DNA of 64,000 bases from an uncultured Clostridium sp. (GTDB lineage: Bacteria; Bacillota; Clostridia; Oscillospirales; Acutalibacteraceae): positions 14,198 through 78,197 of the forward strand of contig CABRLN010000008.1 in the NCBI GenBank assembly GCA_902471875.1, read 5' to 3'. Below are positions 18,685-27,554 of the stretch, piece by piece. Position 1 is the first letter of the stretch, and each line of letters starts with the position of its first letter. The notes under the pieces were generated by a model that was given only the letters and a program-made list of their open reading frames with translations, was not told the DNA's origin and did not search any database. The translations under genes and the position numbers were made by a program.

Positions 18685-19539
18685 TTATGTAGTATTATCT
18701 TCGTTTCCTGTTTCCTGCAAGATATTTTCTGGTTTTTTGTGCTTTTTTCCCATTACATAACTGCATAATACAACAACTGCAACAGCTAACGCAAATATAC
18801 CACCTGCTGCAAAAATCATAAAATTGTTGTTCTGCGATGAGACATTAATCGTGGTTGAATCTTGGGTGTCGGTTCCGCTTGGAATTTCATCATCTCCGTC
18901 AGTATTATTAGCTGATTTGCTGTTCTTTAATGTACCAGACGATACTGCCCCTTCTCTTGCAGAGCCGGAACCGGAACTACTGTGTTGAGCCCCCCTTGAA
19001 GATGAACTTATGTTTCTTTCAACCGCTGTACCCGAAGCTAAAGGAGGATTTTCAACAGCTTTATCTGTTATTTCTATGTTATAATGCTCACCGTTATTAT
19101 CTATAAGAGGTTCTTCATCAATATTTGTAGAATATGAGGTATATACTTCTACATAGCTGTCTGCATTATTGCTGCCTGCTTTAAACACAACTTGCACTAA
19201 GCTGTGCCTATCGTTTATATCTAATCCTGCAGTATTAATATAGATTATTTTAATGGTATTATCCTCCTGCGAGTTTTCTATATAGCCGCTGCTGCCATCA
19301 GAAACTTTACAGCTTTTATATTCAATGTCGTTACCATAAACTACAGTAAACATAACAACACCTATTTTTCCGGGATATTGTGCATAAATGTCAGCTGTAA
19401 AATTCTTGCTCTTGGTTACTTGTGACGGAATATTTATACTGCCTGATAAAGTCTCTTGTGCATAACAAGAAAACACTTCCGTTACAATTAATATTATTGC
19501 TAACAACAGTATAGCATTAACTTTAATTATCCTGTTCAT
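18685..19539 (-). CDS. Membrane-anchored extracellular protein with cohesin-like domain
   Basis: 284 residues. An N-terminal signal peptide (INVNAILLLAIILIVTEVFS-like hydrophobic run, cut near CYAQ) precedes a beta-sandwich of about residues 30-160 resembling a cohesin domain (GSINIPSQVTKSKNFTADIY; VVMFTVVYGNDIEYKSCKV; LVQVVFKAGS). A Ser/Gly/Thr-rich linker (about 170-235) is followed by a transmembrane helix (about 240-265) and a basic cytoplasmic tail. Cohesins bind dockerin modules in cellulosomes, but single cohesin-like domains also occur in other surface proteins; no dockerin is seen in this window. Its ATG overlaps the tatD stop (ATGA), so the two are co-translated. Confidence 0.75.
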   Translation of the reverse strand: MNRIIKVNAILLLAIILIVTEVFSCYAQETLSGSINIPSQVTKSKNFTADIYAQYPGKIGVVMFTVVYGNDIEYKSCKVSDGSSGYIENSQEDNTIKIIYINTAGLDINDRHSLVQVVFKAGSNNADSYVEVYTSYSTNIDEEPLIDNNGEHYNIEITDKAVENPPLASGTAVERNISSSSRGAQHSSSGSGSAREGAVSSGTLKNSKSANNTDGDDEIPSGTDTQDSTTINVSSQNNNFMIFAAGGIFALAVAVVVLCSYVMGKKHKKPENILQETGNEDNTT

Positions 19540-20303
19540 AATGTTATATTATAAATCTTACAGGCATTTTCGGTTGTTATATCTAAAAGCTGTTCCAGAC
19601 TTATACCTTTAATTTCAGCAATTTTCATTGCTGTAAATTTAATCATGGAAGAATCACAGCGTTTACCCCTAAAAGGAACAGGTGTAAGATAAGGTGCGTC
19701 AGTTTCAAGCAATAATCTGTCAAGAGGAATATATTCTGCTACCTCTACACTATGTCTTGCATTTTTAAAGGTGACTACACCGCCAAGACTAACAGACATG
19801 CCCAACTTTACAACCTCCTTGCACATTTCAACGCTACCTGAAAAACAATGAACTATTCCCTTTGGTTTATATCGCTTTAAGATGTCCATAGTATCACCGT
19901 GAGCATCTCGGTCGTGTATTACTACAGGCAAATTTAGCCTTCTTGCAAGTTCAAGCTGTTTAACAAACACCTCTTTTTGTACCTCCCTTGGCACTTCGTC
20001 CCAGTAATAATCAAGACCAATTTCACCAATTGCCACTACCTTTTTATGATTTGCCAGTTCTTCAAGTTGACTTAAATAATCGCCTTCAACATCCTTTGCA
20101 CATTCAGGGTGAATACCCACCGTCGCATGCATAAAGTCATATTTATCTGCATAGCTTATTGCCCATTTCGAGGTATCAATATCCACAGCAGCATTTACAA
20201 TACCCCCTACGCCCTTGTCCTTCATAGATATTAAAAGTTCTTCTCTGTCATTATTAAACTTATCATCATCATAATGTGCATGTGCATCAAAAATAATAGC
20301 CAT
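19536..20303 (-). CDS. tatD: TatD-family metal-dependent hydrolase
   Basis: 255 residues, standard for TatD-type DNases/hydrolases. Metal ligands are visible: HAHYDD near residue 7, GIHPE, GEIGLDYYW, the His of VVIHDRDAH, VHCFSGS and the Asp of LLLETDAPYLTP. Members act as 3'-5' nucleases or on D-tyrosyl or other substrates; the exact substrate is not predictable. The start follows AGGAGTGATG. The downstream cohesin-like gene overlaps by 4 nt, an odd partner for a housekeeping hydrolase. Confidence 0.93.
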   Translation of the reverse strand: MAIIFDAHAHYDDDKFNNDREELLISMKDKGVGGIVNAAVDIDTSKWAISYADKYDFMHATVGIHPECAKDVEGDYLSQLEELANHKKVVAIGEIGLDYYWDEVPREVQKEVFVKQLELARRLNLPVVIHDRDAHGDTMDILKRYKPKGIVHCFSGSVEMCKEVVKLGMSVSLGGVVTFKNARHSVEVAEYIPLDRLLLETDAPYLTPVPFRGKRCDSSMIKFTAMKIAEIKGISLEQLLDITTENACKIYNITL

Positions 20304-20609
20304 ATTAACATCACTCCTATTTAGTTACTTTGATTATATCAAAAAAATTATAACATTAAAAGATGCATCTAAAATTTTATCTTGAATTGTAAGAAATAAA
20401 ATAGTATTTTGCAAATAAATACCCATTTTTATTTATAGCAAAAGTATCTATACAGCATTTATTATTGAAATACTCAATACACAAAAGATTATACATATTA
20501 ACCCATTACTGCTTTTAACATATTTGGAAAAAATTATAAATTAAAAAATAAATAACATCAGCCTTACAATATTGGGCTGATGTTATTTAAATATAAATAT
20601 ATGAATTTT
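20304..20609. other. AT-rich intergenic stretch containing the ilvD terminator
   Basis: No gene is seen. The only clear element is the hairpin at 20550-20588. The tatD promoter presumably lies near 20320-20420, but no convincing -35/-10 pair was identified. Confidence 0.5.
20550..20588 (-). terminator. Intrinsic terminator after ilvD
   Basis: Near-perfect stem AAATAACATCAGCC / GGCTGATGTTATTT with a short loop, 22 nt after the ilvD stop; followed on the minus strand by TATTTTTTAA. Confidence 0.8.
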
Positions 20610-22274
20610 TTATTTTACTTCAAGAATAGCACCTGTATTGCCTGATGTAACCATTGAAGCATATCGTGCAAGGTAACCTGTTTTGATTCGTGGTTCTTTA
20701 GGCTTCCATTCTTTTCTTCTTTCTTCAAGCTCTTGTTCAGACAGTTTAACATTAATTGTATTAGCCATAATATCAATAGCAATGATATCCCCGTCTTTAA
20801 TTAGCGCAATAGGTCCGCCTACTGCTGCTTCAGGAGATACATGTCCGATAGCTGCACCTCTTGTAGCACCTGAAAAACGACCGTCTGTAATTAGTGCTAC
20901 TGTACTGCCCAAACCTCTACCCATAATTGCAGATGTAGGATTAAGCATTTCTCTCATACCCGGACCACCTTTAGGTCCTTCATAACGAATAACAACAACA
21001 TCACCTGCGTGAATTTGATCACCCATAATAGCTTTCATGGCGTCCTCTTCACAATCGAACACTCTTGCAGGACCTTCGTGTACAAGCATCTCAGGTGCCA
21101 CAGCACTTCTTTTAACTACACAGGAGTCAGGTGCAATGTTACCTCTTAATACAGCAATACCACCGGTTTTGCTGTAAGGATTTTCGACAGGACGAATAAC
21201 CTCAGGATTTTTATTTTTGCAAAAGGCAATATTTTCACCCACTGTTTTACCTGTAACAGTTATGCAGTCGGTATGTAATAAACCCAGCTTATTAACTTCA
21301 TTCATAACTGCATAAACACCGCCTGCCTCGTTAAGATCTTCCATATGGTGGTTACCGGCAGGTGCAAGATGACATAAATTAGGTACCTTGTCACTGATTT
21401 TATTCGCTATGTCAAGATTAATATCAATGCCTGCTTCATGTGCAATAGCAGGTAAATGAAGCATACTGTTTGTACTGCAACCTAAAGCCATATCTATTGT
21501 AAGTGCATTTTCAAATGCCTCTTGCGTCATAATGTCACGAGGGCGAATATCCTTTTCAAGCAACTCCATAATTTTCATGCCTGCTTTTTTAGCAAGACGA
21601 ATTCTTTCAGAATATACAGCAGGAATAGTACCGTTGCCACGCAAGCCCATACCTAAAACCTCTGTAAGACAGTTCATAGAGTTTGCTGTGTACATACCGG
21701 AACAAGAACCGCAGGTAGGACAGGTTTTTTCCTCATACTCTGTTAACTCTTCTTCTGAAATTTTGCCTGCTGCAAAAGCACCAACAGCCTCAGAAGCCGC
21801 AGAAAAGCTAACCTTACATCCGTTCACAGTACCTGCAAGCATTGGACCACCACTTACAAAAATTGTCGGAATATTAACCCTTGCAGCAGCCATAAGAAGG
21901 CCAGGTACATTTTTGTCACAGTTAGGTATCATAACCAAAGCATCAAAGCCATGTGCCATTGCCATACATTCTGTAGAGTCAGCAATAAGGTCACGGGTAA
22001 CAAGAGAATATTTCATGCCCTGATGTCCCATTGCAATACCATCACAGACAGCAATAGCAGGAAAAACAACAGGCGTACCGCCTGCCATAGCTACACCAAG
22101 CTTAACAGCCTCGGTAATTTTATCAATATTCATATGACCCGGTACAATCTCGTTAAACGAGCTTACAATACCTACAAGGGGTCTTTTCTGTTCTTCGGCT
22201 GTAAAACCGAGGGCGTTAAACAAGGTCCTGTGCGGCGCATTTTGTGAACCGTTTTTTATAGCATCACTTTTCAT
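20610..22274 (-). CDS. ilvD: Dihydroxy-acid dehydratase
   Basis: IlvD dehydrates 2,3-dihydroxy-isovalerate and -methylvalerate in valine/isoleucine synthesis, using an Fe-S cluster. From the ATG at 22274 ([16 protein letters not shown]) it is 554 residues, typical length; an upstream ATG would add eight residues but overlaps the AAAGGA ribosome site. Cluster and active-site motifs are intact: [45 protein letters not shown] and GRFSGATRG. No other ilv gene lies nearby. A consensus promoter sits about 95 nt upstream. Confidence 0.97.
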   Translation of the reverse strand: MKSDAIKNGSQNAPHRTLFNALGFTAEEQKRPLVGIVSSFNEIVPGHMNIDKITEAVKLGVAMAGGTPVVFPAIAVCDGIAMGHQGMKYSLVTRDLIADSTECMAMAHGFDALVMIPNCDKNVPGLLMAAARVNIPTIFVSGGPMLAGTVNGCKVSFSAASEAVGAFAAGKISEEELTEYEEKTCPTCGSCSGMYTANSMNCLTEVLGMGLRGNGTIPAVYSERIRLAKKAGMKIMELLEKDIRPRDIMTQEAFENALTIDMALGCSTNSMLHLPAIAHEAGIDINLDIANKISDKVPNLCHLAPAGNHHMEDLNEAGGVYAVMNEVNKLGLLHTDCITVTGKTVGENIAFCKNKNPEVIRPVENPYSKTGGIAVLRGNIAPDSCVVKRSAVAPEMLVHEGPARVFDCEEDAMKAIMGDQIHAGDVVVIRYEGPKGGPGMREMLNPTSAIMGRGLGSTVALITDGRFSGATRGAAIGHVSPEAAVGGPIALIKDGDIIAIDIMANTINVKLSEQELEERRKEWKPKEPRIKTGYLARYASMVTSGNTGAILEVK

Positions 22275-22369
22275 TATAAACAATCCTTTCAAAAACATAA
22301 CTTTAAAATAATATATTTATACATCCCTAGAATATATTACATATTTATAAGGCTTTCTGCCTATTAACC

Positions 22370-22398
22370 ATTATAAAATCATTAATGACTACTGTCAA
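22370..22398 (-). promoter_or_regulatory. Consensus sigma-A promoter of ilvD
   Basis: Minus strand TTGACA (22393-22398) and TATAAT (22370-22375) with exactly 17 nt between, both perfect matches to consensus. The leader of about 90 nt shows only a small AGGC/GCCT hairpin. Confidence 0.88.
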
Positions 22399-22451
22399 GA
22401 AATAAATGTATTCATATTAGTATTAAACGTTACTGATATAAATTATATAAA

Positions 22452-22481
22452 AACACTCAAGCCATGCAAAGCCTGAGTGTT
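22452..22481 (-). terminator. Intrinsic terminator after the DHHW gene
   Basis: Minus strand AACACTCAGGC / GCTTGAGTGTT (one G-U pair) followed by TTTTATAT, 17 nt after the stop at 22498. Confidence 0.78.
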
Positions 22482-22497
22482 AATACATAAATAACAA

Positions 22498-23652
22498 TTA
22501 TTTCAAAAAGCTTATATCGGTGTCTGTCGCCAAGTTATCCAAACCGTAAATAACAAGAGCCTCGTTAAAGTCTTCTTTTTTTATAAAATCCGAAACAGAA
22601 TCTTTATAATATCGTAAATCTACCATAAGAATTTCACCGTAGTTATCAGCCAAAAAGGGAACAAGGCAATGTGAATAAGAATCTTTAATAACCAACAGCT
22701 TTTTATCCTGCGGTGCATTGCTGTTTTTAATTCTTGTTAGTGCATGGTTACCATCTAAATAAACAGGATATTTATCATCTTCTGTAAGATGATTTTTAAA
22801 AAACAGACTGTTGCTTGTGGTTGTATTAAAGCCTTCTGTAATTTCTACCGTTACATCACCCAGTCTTGTGCTTTCCCAAACCTCAATATTTTCACTAGAA
22901 TTTAACCACAAAGCACTTGTTGAATATGTAGTACCCTTAAACTTGTCATATATTTCTATGTAATACTCACCTTGTGATGTAGCCTGTACACCCTTATGTC
23001 TGCAATATTCATTATAGGCAAGAAATGCACCCTCCGATGTCCAATGGTGGTCAGTTTTGTAATACAACTGTTTATTCTGTGCAGCTGATTGCTTAAAGCT
23101 TTCTCTAAGGTCAATAAAGTCCATACCGCCCTTGTTGCTGTTAATTACATCAAACAGTTCATCATCATGGTAATTATTATGCAGTAATGGCAGCTTGTTG
23201 CTCATTATGTAGCCTGTGCTTGGCACAACCATTAAGGTGGTGTTGATATTGTTATTTGCTACAAAATCAGCAAAAATTTTTATATTCCTTTCAACATTAT
23301 TTTCTTTTTCAACCGGGTCATTAATCAAATAATTGTCTTTTCCCTGATAAACACCATTTGAGCCATTTCTTAAGCAGGCAAGGTTGTAATATGCATTTGC
23401 ACCTACATAAAAATCTCTAAAAGGAATATGATCGGTAATATAGCTTTCTGTATCGTCAGTAAACTTACCATTTATTAAAGCTTCAAATGAAAATTGAGGC
23501 GTTTCTGCCAAATATCTTTTTTCATTTGACGAATATGCTTTTTTAGGCAGCACAACAAATAAAATTGCCATACCAAAAAGAAAAGCCAGAAAAACAAATG
23601 TTACTATATACTGTGTAAAATGCTTTTTGTTCTGTGGTTTTGTTGTTTTCAT
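22498..23652 (-). CDS. DHHW-family protein (AlgX/AlgJ-like O-acetylation partner)
   Basis: 384 residues with an N-terminal membrane anchor (about 15-35) and an extracytoplasmic SGNH-hydrolase-like domain. The family signature is YYKTDHHWTSEGAFLAYNEY (Asp and two His of the catalytic site) and a later KDSYSHCLVPFL with the conserved Ser. DHHW/AlgJ proteins work with MBOAT transporters to acetylate exopolysaccharide or peptidoglycan. The MBOAT gene ends 27 nt upstream, so the pair is an operon. The polymer substrate is unknown. Confidence 0.88.
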   Translation of the reverse strand: MKTTKPQNKKHFTQYIVTFVFLAFLFGMAILFVVLPKKAYSSNEKRYLAETPQFSFEALINGKFTDDTESYITDHIPFRDFYVGANAYYNLACLRNGSNGVYQGKDNYLINDPVEKENNVERNIKIFADFVANNNINTTLMVVPSTGYIMSNKLPLLHNNYHDDELFDVINSNKGGMDFIDLRESFKQSAAQNKQLYYKTDHHWTSEGAFLAYNEYCRHKGVQATSQGEYYIEIYDKFKGTTYSTSALWLNSSENIEVWESTRLGDVTVEITEGFNTTTSNSLFFKNHLTEDDKYPVYLDGNHALTRIKNSNAPQDKKLLVIKDSYSHCLVPFLADNYGEILMVDLRYYKDSVSDFIKKEDFNEALVIYGLDNLATDTDISFLK

Positions 23653-23678
23653 TACACTTCTGCACCTTCCTTCTTAAA

Positions 23679-25076
23679 TTAAAATCTGAAATATAGAAAA
23701 GGATTATAAGAATTACTTACCAATGAAGCTGTACAAATAAACAAGCCTAAAGCTGTAATAGCTGTTTCAGGAATCCAGCACCAGTTATAATATTTTATTT
23801 TATTATAAATATTCATCGCCAAAGGTGTTGATGCCACAGCTGCCACAATAAGCAACGGTAAAAATTGCATTATGGTTACCATAGCACTGTGGTTTAATAT
23901 GCCATTTGACACATTAAACATGCTTATTATAAAACTGCCAAGTTCGCCCATATCTTCAAAATAGAACAGCGCCCAGCCAAACACAATAAGTATTAACGAG
24001 TAAATGTGCTTTACAGCTGACGGACATTTTTCAAGAGCCTTATTAAGAACAAACTTTTCTAACAGTAATATAACGCCAAAGTACAACCCCCACAAAATGA
24101 AATTGTAGCTTGCACCGTGCCATAAGCCTGTCAAACCCCAAACCACCATAATATTTATTATATTTCGTTTTAAGCCTTTACGGTTACCTCCCAAAGGTAT
24201 ATAAACATAATCTCTAAACCATGTACCTAACGAAATATGCCATCTTCGCCAAAATTCAGTAATTGATTTTGAAATGTATGGGTAATTAAAGTTCTTTAGA
24301 AATTCAAAGCCAAACATATTACCCAAACCGCACGCCATATCGGAATAACCACTAAAATCAAAATATATCTGAAAGCTATAAGCTATAATTGCTATCCAAT
24401 TGCCAAGCACGCCATTGTCTGCCATTTCTGGCCTTAGTGTATCCCACAGCAAGCCCATAGGATTTGCTATAAGCACCTTTTTGCCCAAACCAACCATAAA
24501 GCGCTTTACCCCAAGCGTAAACTGGTCAAGAGTTTCACGACGGTTGTCAAGCTGGTATGCAACATCTTTGTATCTTACAATAGGACCTGCAATTAACTGC
24601 GGAAACAGCGAAACATATGTACCAAAAGTGAATATATTTTTCTGTACAGGTGCGTCACCTCTGTAAACATCTATTGAATAAGACATAGTTTGGAAGGTGT
24701 AGAATGAAATTCCTATAGGAAGCGGTATTGTGAAATCAGGTATATTAAGGAAAGGCAGAACATTAAGAGTATCCGCCAGCATACCGGAATATTTAAAGAA
24801 GCATAATAAGCCCAAATTAATTATTGCTGACGATGCTACAAGCATTTTAGCCTTTTTCTTATTTGTTTCTCTATATTTTCCTATGAAATATCCGTGAAAA
24901 TAATCCACAAAAGTTGAAAACAGCATAAGCAGTACAAGCACGGGCTCTCCCCAACCATAAAATATTAAGTTTGCCACTAACAACATTACATTTCTGAATT
25001 TTCTGGGTGTAATGTAGTAAATTAACATTACCGCAGGCAAATACAAAAACATAAACAGCAGGCTTGAAAATACCAT
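23679..25076 (-). CDS. MBOAT-family membrane O-acyltransferase (AlgI-like)
   Basis: 465 residues from the ATG at 25076, preceded by GGAGG; the longer in-frame start lies upstream of that site. Multispanning protein with MBOAT/AlgI hallmarks: FFKYSGMLADTLN, PIGISFYTFQTMSYSIDVYRG, FPQLIAGPIVRY, FDFSGYSDMACGLG, SITEFWRRWHISLGTWFRDY and GLTGLWHGASYNFILWG with the catalytic-type His. It moves acetyl groups across the membrane to a surface polymer through its DHHW partner. Upstream are a structured intergenic element and two DUF4358 lipoproteins. Confidence 0.94.
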   Translation of the reverse strand: MVFSSLLFMFLYLPAVMLIYYITPRKFRNVMLLVANLIFYGWGEPVLVLLMLFSTFVDYFHGYFIGKYRETNKKKAKMLVASSAIINLGLLCFFKYSGMLADTLNVLPFLNIPDFTIPLPIGISFYTFQTMSYSIDVYRGDAPVQKNIFTFGTYVSLFPQLIAGPIVRYKDVAYQLDNRRETLDQFTLGVKRFMVGLGKKVLIANPMGLLWDTLRPEMADNGVLGNWIAIIAYSFQIYFDFSGYSDMACGLGNMFGFEFLKNFNYPYISKSITEFWRRWHISLGTWFRDYVYIPLGGNRKGLKRNIINIMVVWGLTGLWHGASYNFILWGLYFGVILLLEKFVLNKALEKCPSAVKHIYSLILIVFGWALFYFEDMGELGSFIISMFNVSNGILNHSAMVTIMQFLPLLIVAAVASTPLAMNIYNKIKYYNWCWIPETAITALGLFICTASLVSNSYNPFLYFRF

Positions 25077-25108
25077 TTTATTATCCTCCATAAAAAGCAA
25101 TACAACTT

Positions 25109-25228
25109 AAAAAAGGGATATATTTTCGCCAGATTTTTATATGTACATTAATTTTCGGCAAGCTATAGTCAAACAGCCTTCTCCGTTATTTTTGTTCATA
25201 CAAAATCTGCTTGAAAATCGTATCCCTT
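25109..25228 (-). ncRNA. Candidate structured RNA/attenuator between DUF4358 and MBOAT genes
   Basis: On the minus strand AAGGGATA (25221-25228) pairs with TATCCCTT (25113-25120), ATTTTC with GAAAAT, and CAGATTTT with AAAATCTG, giving a bulged stem of about 22 bp that closes around 60 nt. An inner AGGCT/AGCTT stem is possible. The outer stem is followed by TTTTTT. The loop is far larger than in ordinary terminators, so this may be a leader attenuator or a small RNA. Not matched by eye to a known riboswitch. Confidence 0.45.
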
Positions 25229-25254
25229 ATCTTGTTAAGTGTCACCACTGCCTT

Positions 25255-25749
25255 TTAAAAATATGAATTGTATATTTCGTCCATTTTTTCTGCCTGTGCA
25301 GATATAAAAAGTCTTATGTAAATTCCGTCTTTAACCACCTTACAGGCTTTAACTATCTTGTATTCCTCAGGCAAATATTCATCGCATTCTTTTAAAACAT
25401 TATCATAATGCTTTTGCAAACTATCGCGAATTGTGTTAGCCTCGCCCTCATCTATTGCTTCAAATACAGCAACCTCATCTTTTGAAAACGAATCTCCGGC
25501 AACGATAGCTGAAAAGTAAGCGACATCATCTTCTTTAATACCATAATAAGTAAAAAGCTGTTCTTTAGAAATTGCTTTCATTTCCGGCAGGTCGCATTTA
25601 CTTTTAATTTCGTCAACTATTTTTTCAGGCTTTGACACAAAAGAGGAATCTTTTGAACTGCCTGACGACGCACTGCAAGCACAGCAAGTTATTATCATAA
25701 CTATACATAAAATAAACGGAAAAAGTCTTGTGCAAAATTTTTGTGCCAT
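25255..25749 (-). CDS. DUF4358 lipoprotein, copy 1
   Basis: 164 residues with a lipoprotein signal (hydrophobic run, then ITCCACSASS; the lipidated Cys is near residue 26) and a Ser-rich spacer. The DUF4358 core follows (LPEMKAISKEQLFTYYGIKE; IDEGEANTIRDSLQKHYDNV; near C-terminal IFISAQAEKMDEIYNSY-like end). The second copy ends 14 nt upstream. Function unknown. Adjacency to MBOAT and DHHW genes suggests a role in surface-polymer acetylation. The start is preceded by AAGGTGAG. Confidence 0.83.
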   Translation of the reverse strand: MAQKFCTRLFPFILCIVMIITCCACSASSGSSKDSSFVSKPEKIVDEIKSKCDLPEMKAISKEQLFTYYGIKEDDVAYFSAIVAGDSFSKDEVAVFEAIDEGEANTIRDSLQKHYDNVLKECDEYLPEEYKIVKACKVVKDGIYIRLFISAQAEKMDEIYNSYF

Positions 25750-25763
25750 TTATGCTCACCTTA

Positions 25764-26228
25764 TCAGCCGTTTAGTGCTTTTGTATAAATTTCTTCCATA
25801 GCTGCTGCATCCGAAGAAACTATCATACTTACAAAATTACCATTTGTCTTTACAGAGCAATTGTTAATAACCTGTAAATCTTCAGCACTATAGCTTGCAC
25901 CCTGCTGTTTTTTAGAGTTATAACGATTTTGCAGAGCTTCAGAAACCTTTTGTGCGGCGTCAGCGTCAACAGCTTCTACAAGTACAACCTCGTCAACACC
26001 GCTTTTGCTGTACTCGGCAGCAAAGCTTTTAACATCATCCTGAGAAATGCCATAATATTTATTTAAATCTTCTACTGTGGTTATGTCCACCATTTCGTTA
26101 GGGTAGCTTGAGTCTATGCTTGCAACAACAGCGGCCAAATCTACATTTGCTGATTCAGAACTGCCGCAGCCTGACATGGCAGTTGCCATAATTAAACCTG
26201 TCATAATAAGTACTGCTAATTTTTTCAT
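25764..26228 (-). CDS. DUF4358 lipoprotein, copy 2
   Basis: 154 residues with lipobox AMSGCGSSES (Cys near residue 21). The core parallels the downstream copy: an EDLNKYYGISQDDVKSFAAE motif, a conserved EAVDADAAQKVSEAL helix and a C-terminal DAAAMEEIY. The two copies are diverged paralogues, probably from an old tandem duplication. Start follows GGAGG. First gene of the lipoprotein-MBOAT-DHHW unit. Confidence 0.83.
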   Translation of the reverse strand: MKKLAVLIMTGLIMATAMSGCGSSESANVDLAAVVASIDSSYPNEMVDITTVEDLNKYYGISQDDVKSFAAEYSKSGVDEVVLVEAVDADAAQKVSEALQNRYNSKKQQGASYSAEDLQVINNCSVKTNGNFVSMIVSSDAAAMEEIYTKALNG

Positions 26229-26266
26229 TTAATATTCCTCCAGATAATACATTGCATTAATTTCAT

Positions 26267-26291
26267 AAAACAGCAAAAAATATGCTGTTTT
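26267..26291 (-). terminator. Terminator-like hairpin after the M23 peptidase gene
   Basis: AAAACAGC / GCTGTTTT stem with a 9-nt loop; U-tract weak on the minus strand. About 110 nt after the M23 stop. Confidence 0.5.
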
Positions 26292-26399
26292 GGTCAGCAC
26301 TGTATAAAAATATTTGTACCATATTATTTTAATAAAATACCAAAGATATGTCAATGAATTAACATTAAATTAAGTATTGCCTGCTTTCTAATGTTTTTC

Positions 26400-27437
26400 T
26401 TATTCCTTTGACGTTTTTTGTTGTTTTTTACCAGTAGAATCTTCTATTTGTGAAAACTTATATTTATTATAAAACTCTTTTGTTTCATTTACCCTATAAA
26501 CTGTACTTTTATGCTTTTCTAACAGCTGTGTTATGGCGTACATATCTACCCATATTTCATTGTCACATTCTTTTTGGCTTTCGTCAAAAATCAACTCCAT
26601 GCCCAAATGCAAATGGCTTGTGTCAATATTGTTTGTATTTTCTGTTGTGCTGTAACCGGTACGCCCAACATATCCTATAACCTCGCCTGCGTTTACTGTT
26701 GCTCCCTCTTTAATATTAGGATTAAAGGGCCTGTTCTGCCTTAAATGTGCATAGTAATAGTACCGCTTTTTGTCAAGGCTTCTTATACCTATTCGCCATC
26801 CGCCGTATTGGTTCCAACCCATAATTTCTACTGTACCTGTCTCTATAGCTATTACAGGCGTTCCTGTTGCTGCCATAAGGTCATGCCCCAAATGCCTGCG
26901 TTGATAACCATAGCTTCGACCTGTTCCAAAGTCATCGTAATGTGAAAAAGGGAAGGTTTTTGCTATTGGTGAAAACACGCATAAACCATAGTCCTTAACG
27001 GTTGATATTTTACCATTTTCGTCCTCTGTTTCTGTATTATACCAGCCTGTAAAGCCTTCCAGAACAGCACTGTAAACCTGATGGTAATAGCTGTAATACT
27101 GCATTTTTTTAGTCAAATCTTCAATTTTTTCGTCATTTTGCAGTTTTTCAACTATTTCTGTCATATCCTTTTCTTTATAGCTTTTAAAATCGCCACCATA
27201 CTTTGCACCTAAATATGATAAAACATCAATCCAGTTTATTTTTACCTTAGCATCAGACTTGTTGGACTCTATATCATATTCCAGTGCTTTTTCAAGAGCA
27301 TTATAGCAAACATTAAATTCAGCGTATTTTATAAATGAGCTCTTGCTGCTTTCTGAAACTCCCGTAAGTACTAAAAACAAGCCCAGCATTAAAACTACTA
27401 TCAGAACAGAACTAATAATCCTTTTTATATTTATCAC
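26400..27437 (-). CDS. Membrane-anchored M23 metallopeptidase
   Basis: About 345 residues. An N-terminal signal anchor (KRIISSVLIVVLMLGLFLVL) is followed by a helical region and an M23/LytM-type zinc peptidase domain (about 205-320): the first zinc His and Asp are in RRHLGHDLMA, later HLHLGMEL carries the catalytic and third ligand His. Such enzymes cut peptidoglycan cross-bridges, often in sporulation or division. Start is ambiguous: GTG at 27437 gives a typical short basic N-terminus and is used here; in-frame GTG/TTG at 27455/27458 are possible. No strong ribosome site precedes any of them. Divergent from rlmA. Confidence 0.87.
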   Translation of the reverse strand: MINIKRIISSVLIVVLMLGLFLVLTGVSESSKSSFIKYAEFNVCYNALEKALEYDIESNKSDAKVKINWIDVLSYLGAKYGGDFKSYKEKDMTEIVEKLQNDEKIEDLTKKMQYYSYYHQVYSAVLEGFTGWYNTETEDENGKISTVKDYGLCVFSPIAKTFPFSHYDDFGTGRSYGYQRRHLGHDLMAATGTPVIAIETGTVEIMGWNQYGGWRIGIRSLDKKRYYYYAHLRQNRPFNPNIKEGATVNAGEVIGYVGRTGYSTTENTNNIDTSHLHLGMELIFDESQKECDNEIWVDMYAITQLLEKHKSTVYRVNETKEFYNKYKFSQIEDSTGKKQQKTSKE

Positions 27438-27495
27438 CTGCCAAAAAATTTTCACCAATAAAATATATGGTCAAATTTTATATATTATGTTGCTA

Positions 27496-27524
27496 TTGAA
27501 TGAACCTTTAAAAAGTCTTATAAT
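27496..27524 (+). promoter_or_regulatory. Sigma-A-type promoter of rlmA
   Basis: TTGAAT (27496-27501), 17-nt spacer, TATAAT (27519-27524) on the plus strand, about 30 nt before the rlmA start. Confidence 0.75.
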
Positions 27525-27554
27525 AGTGTTAATATTTTTAAATTTGGTGATTAA

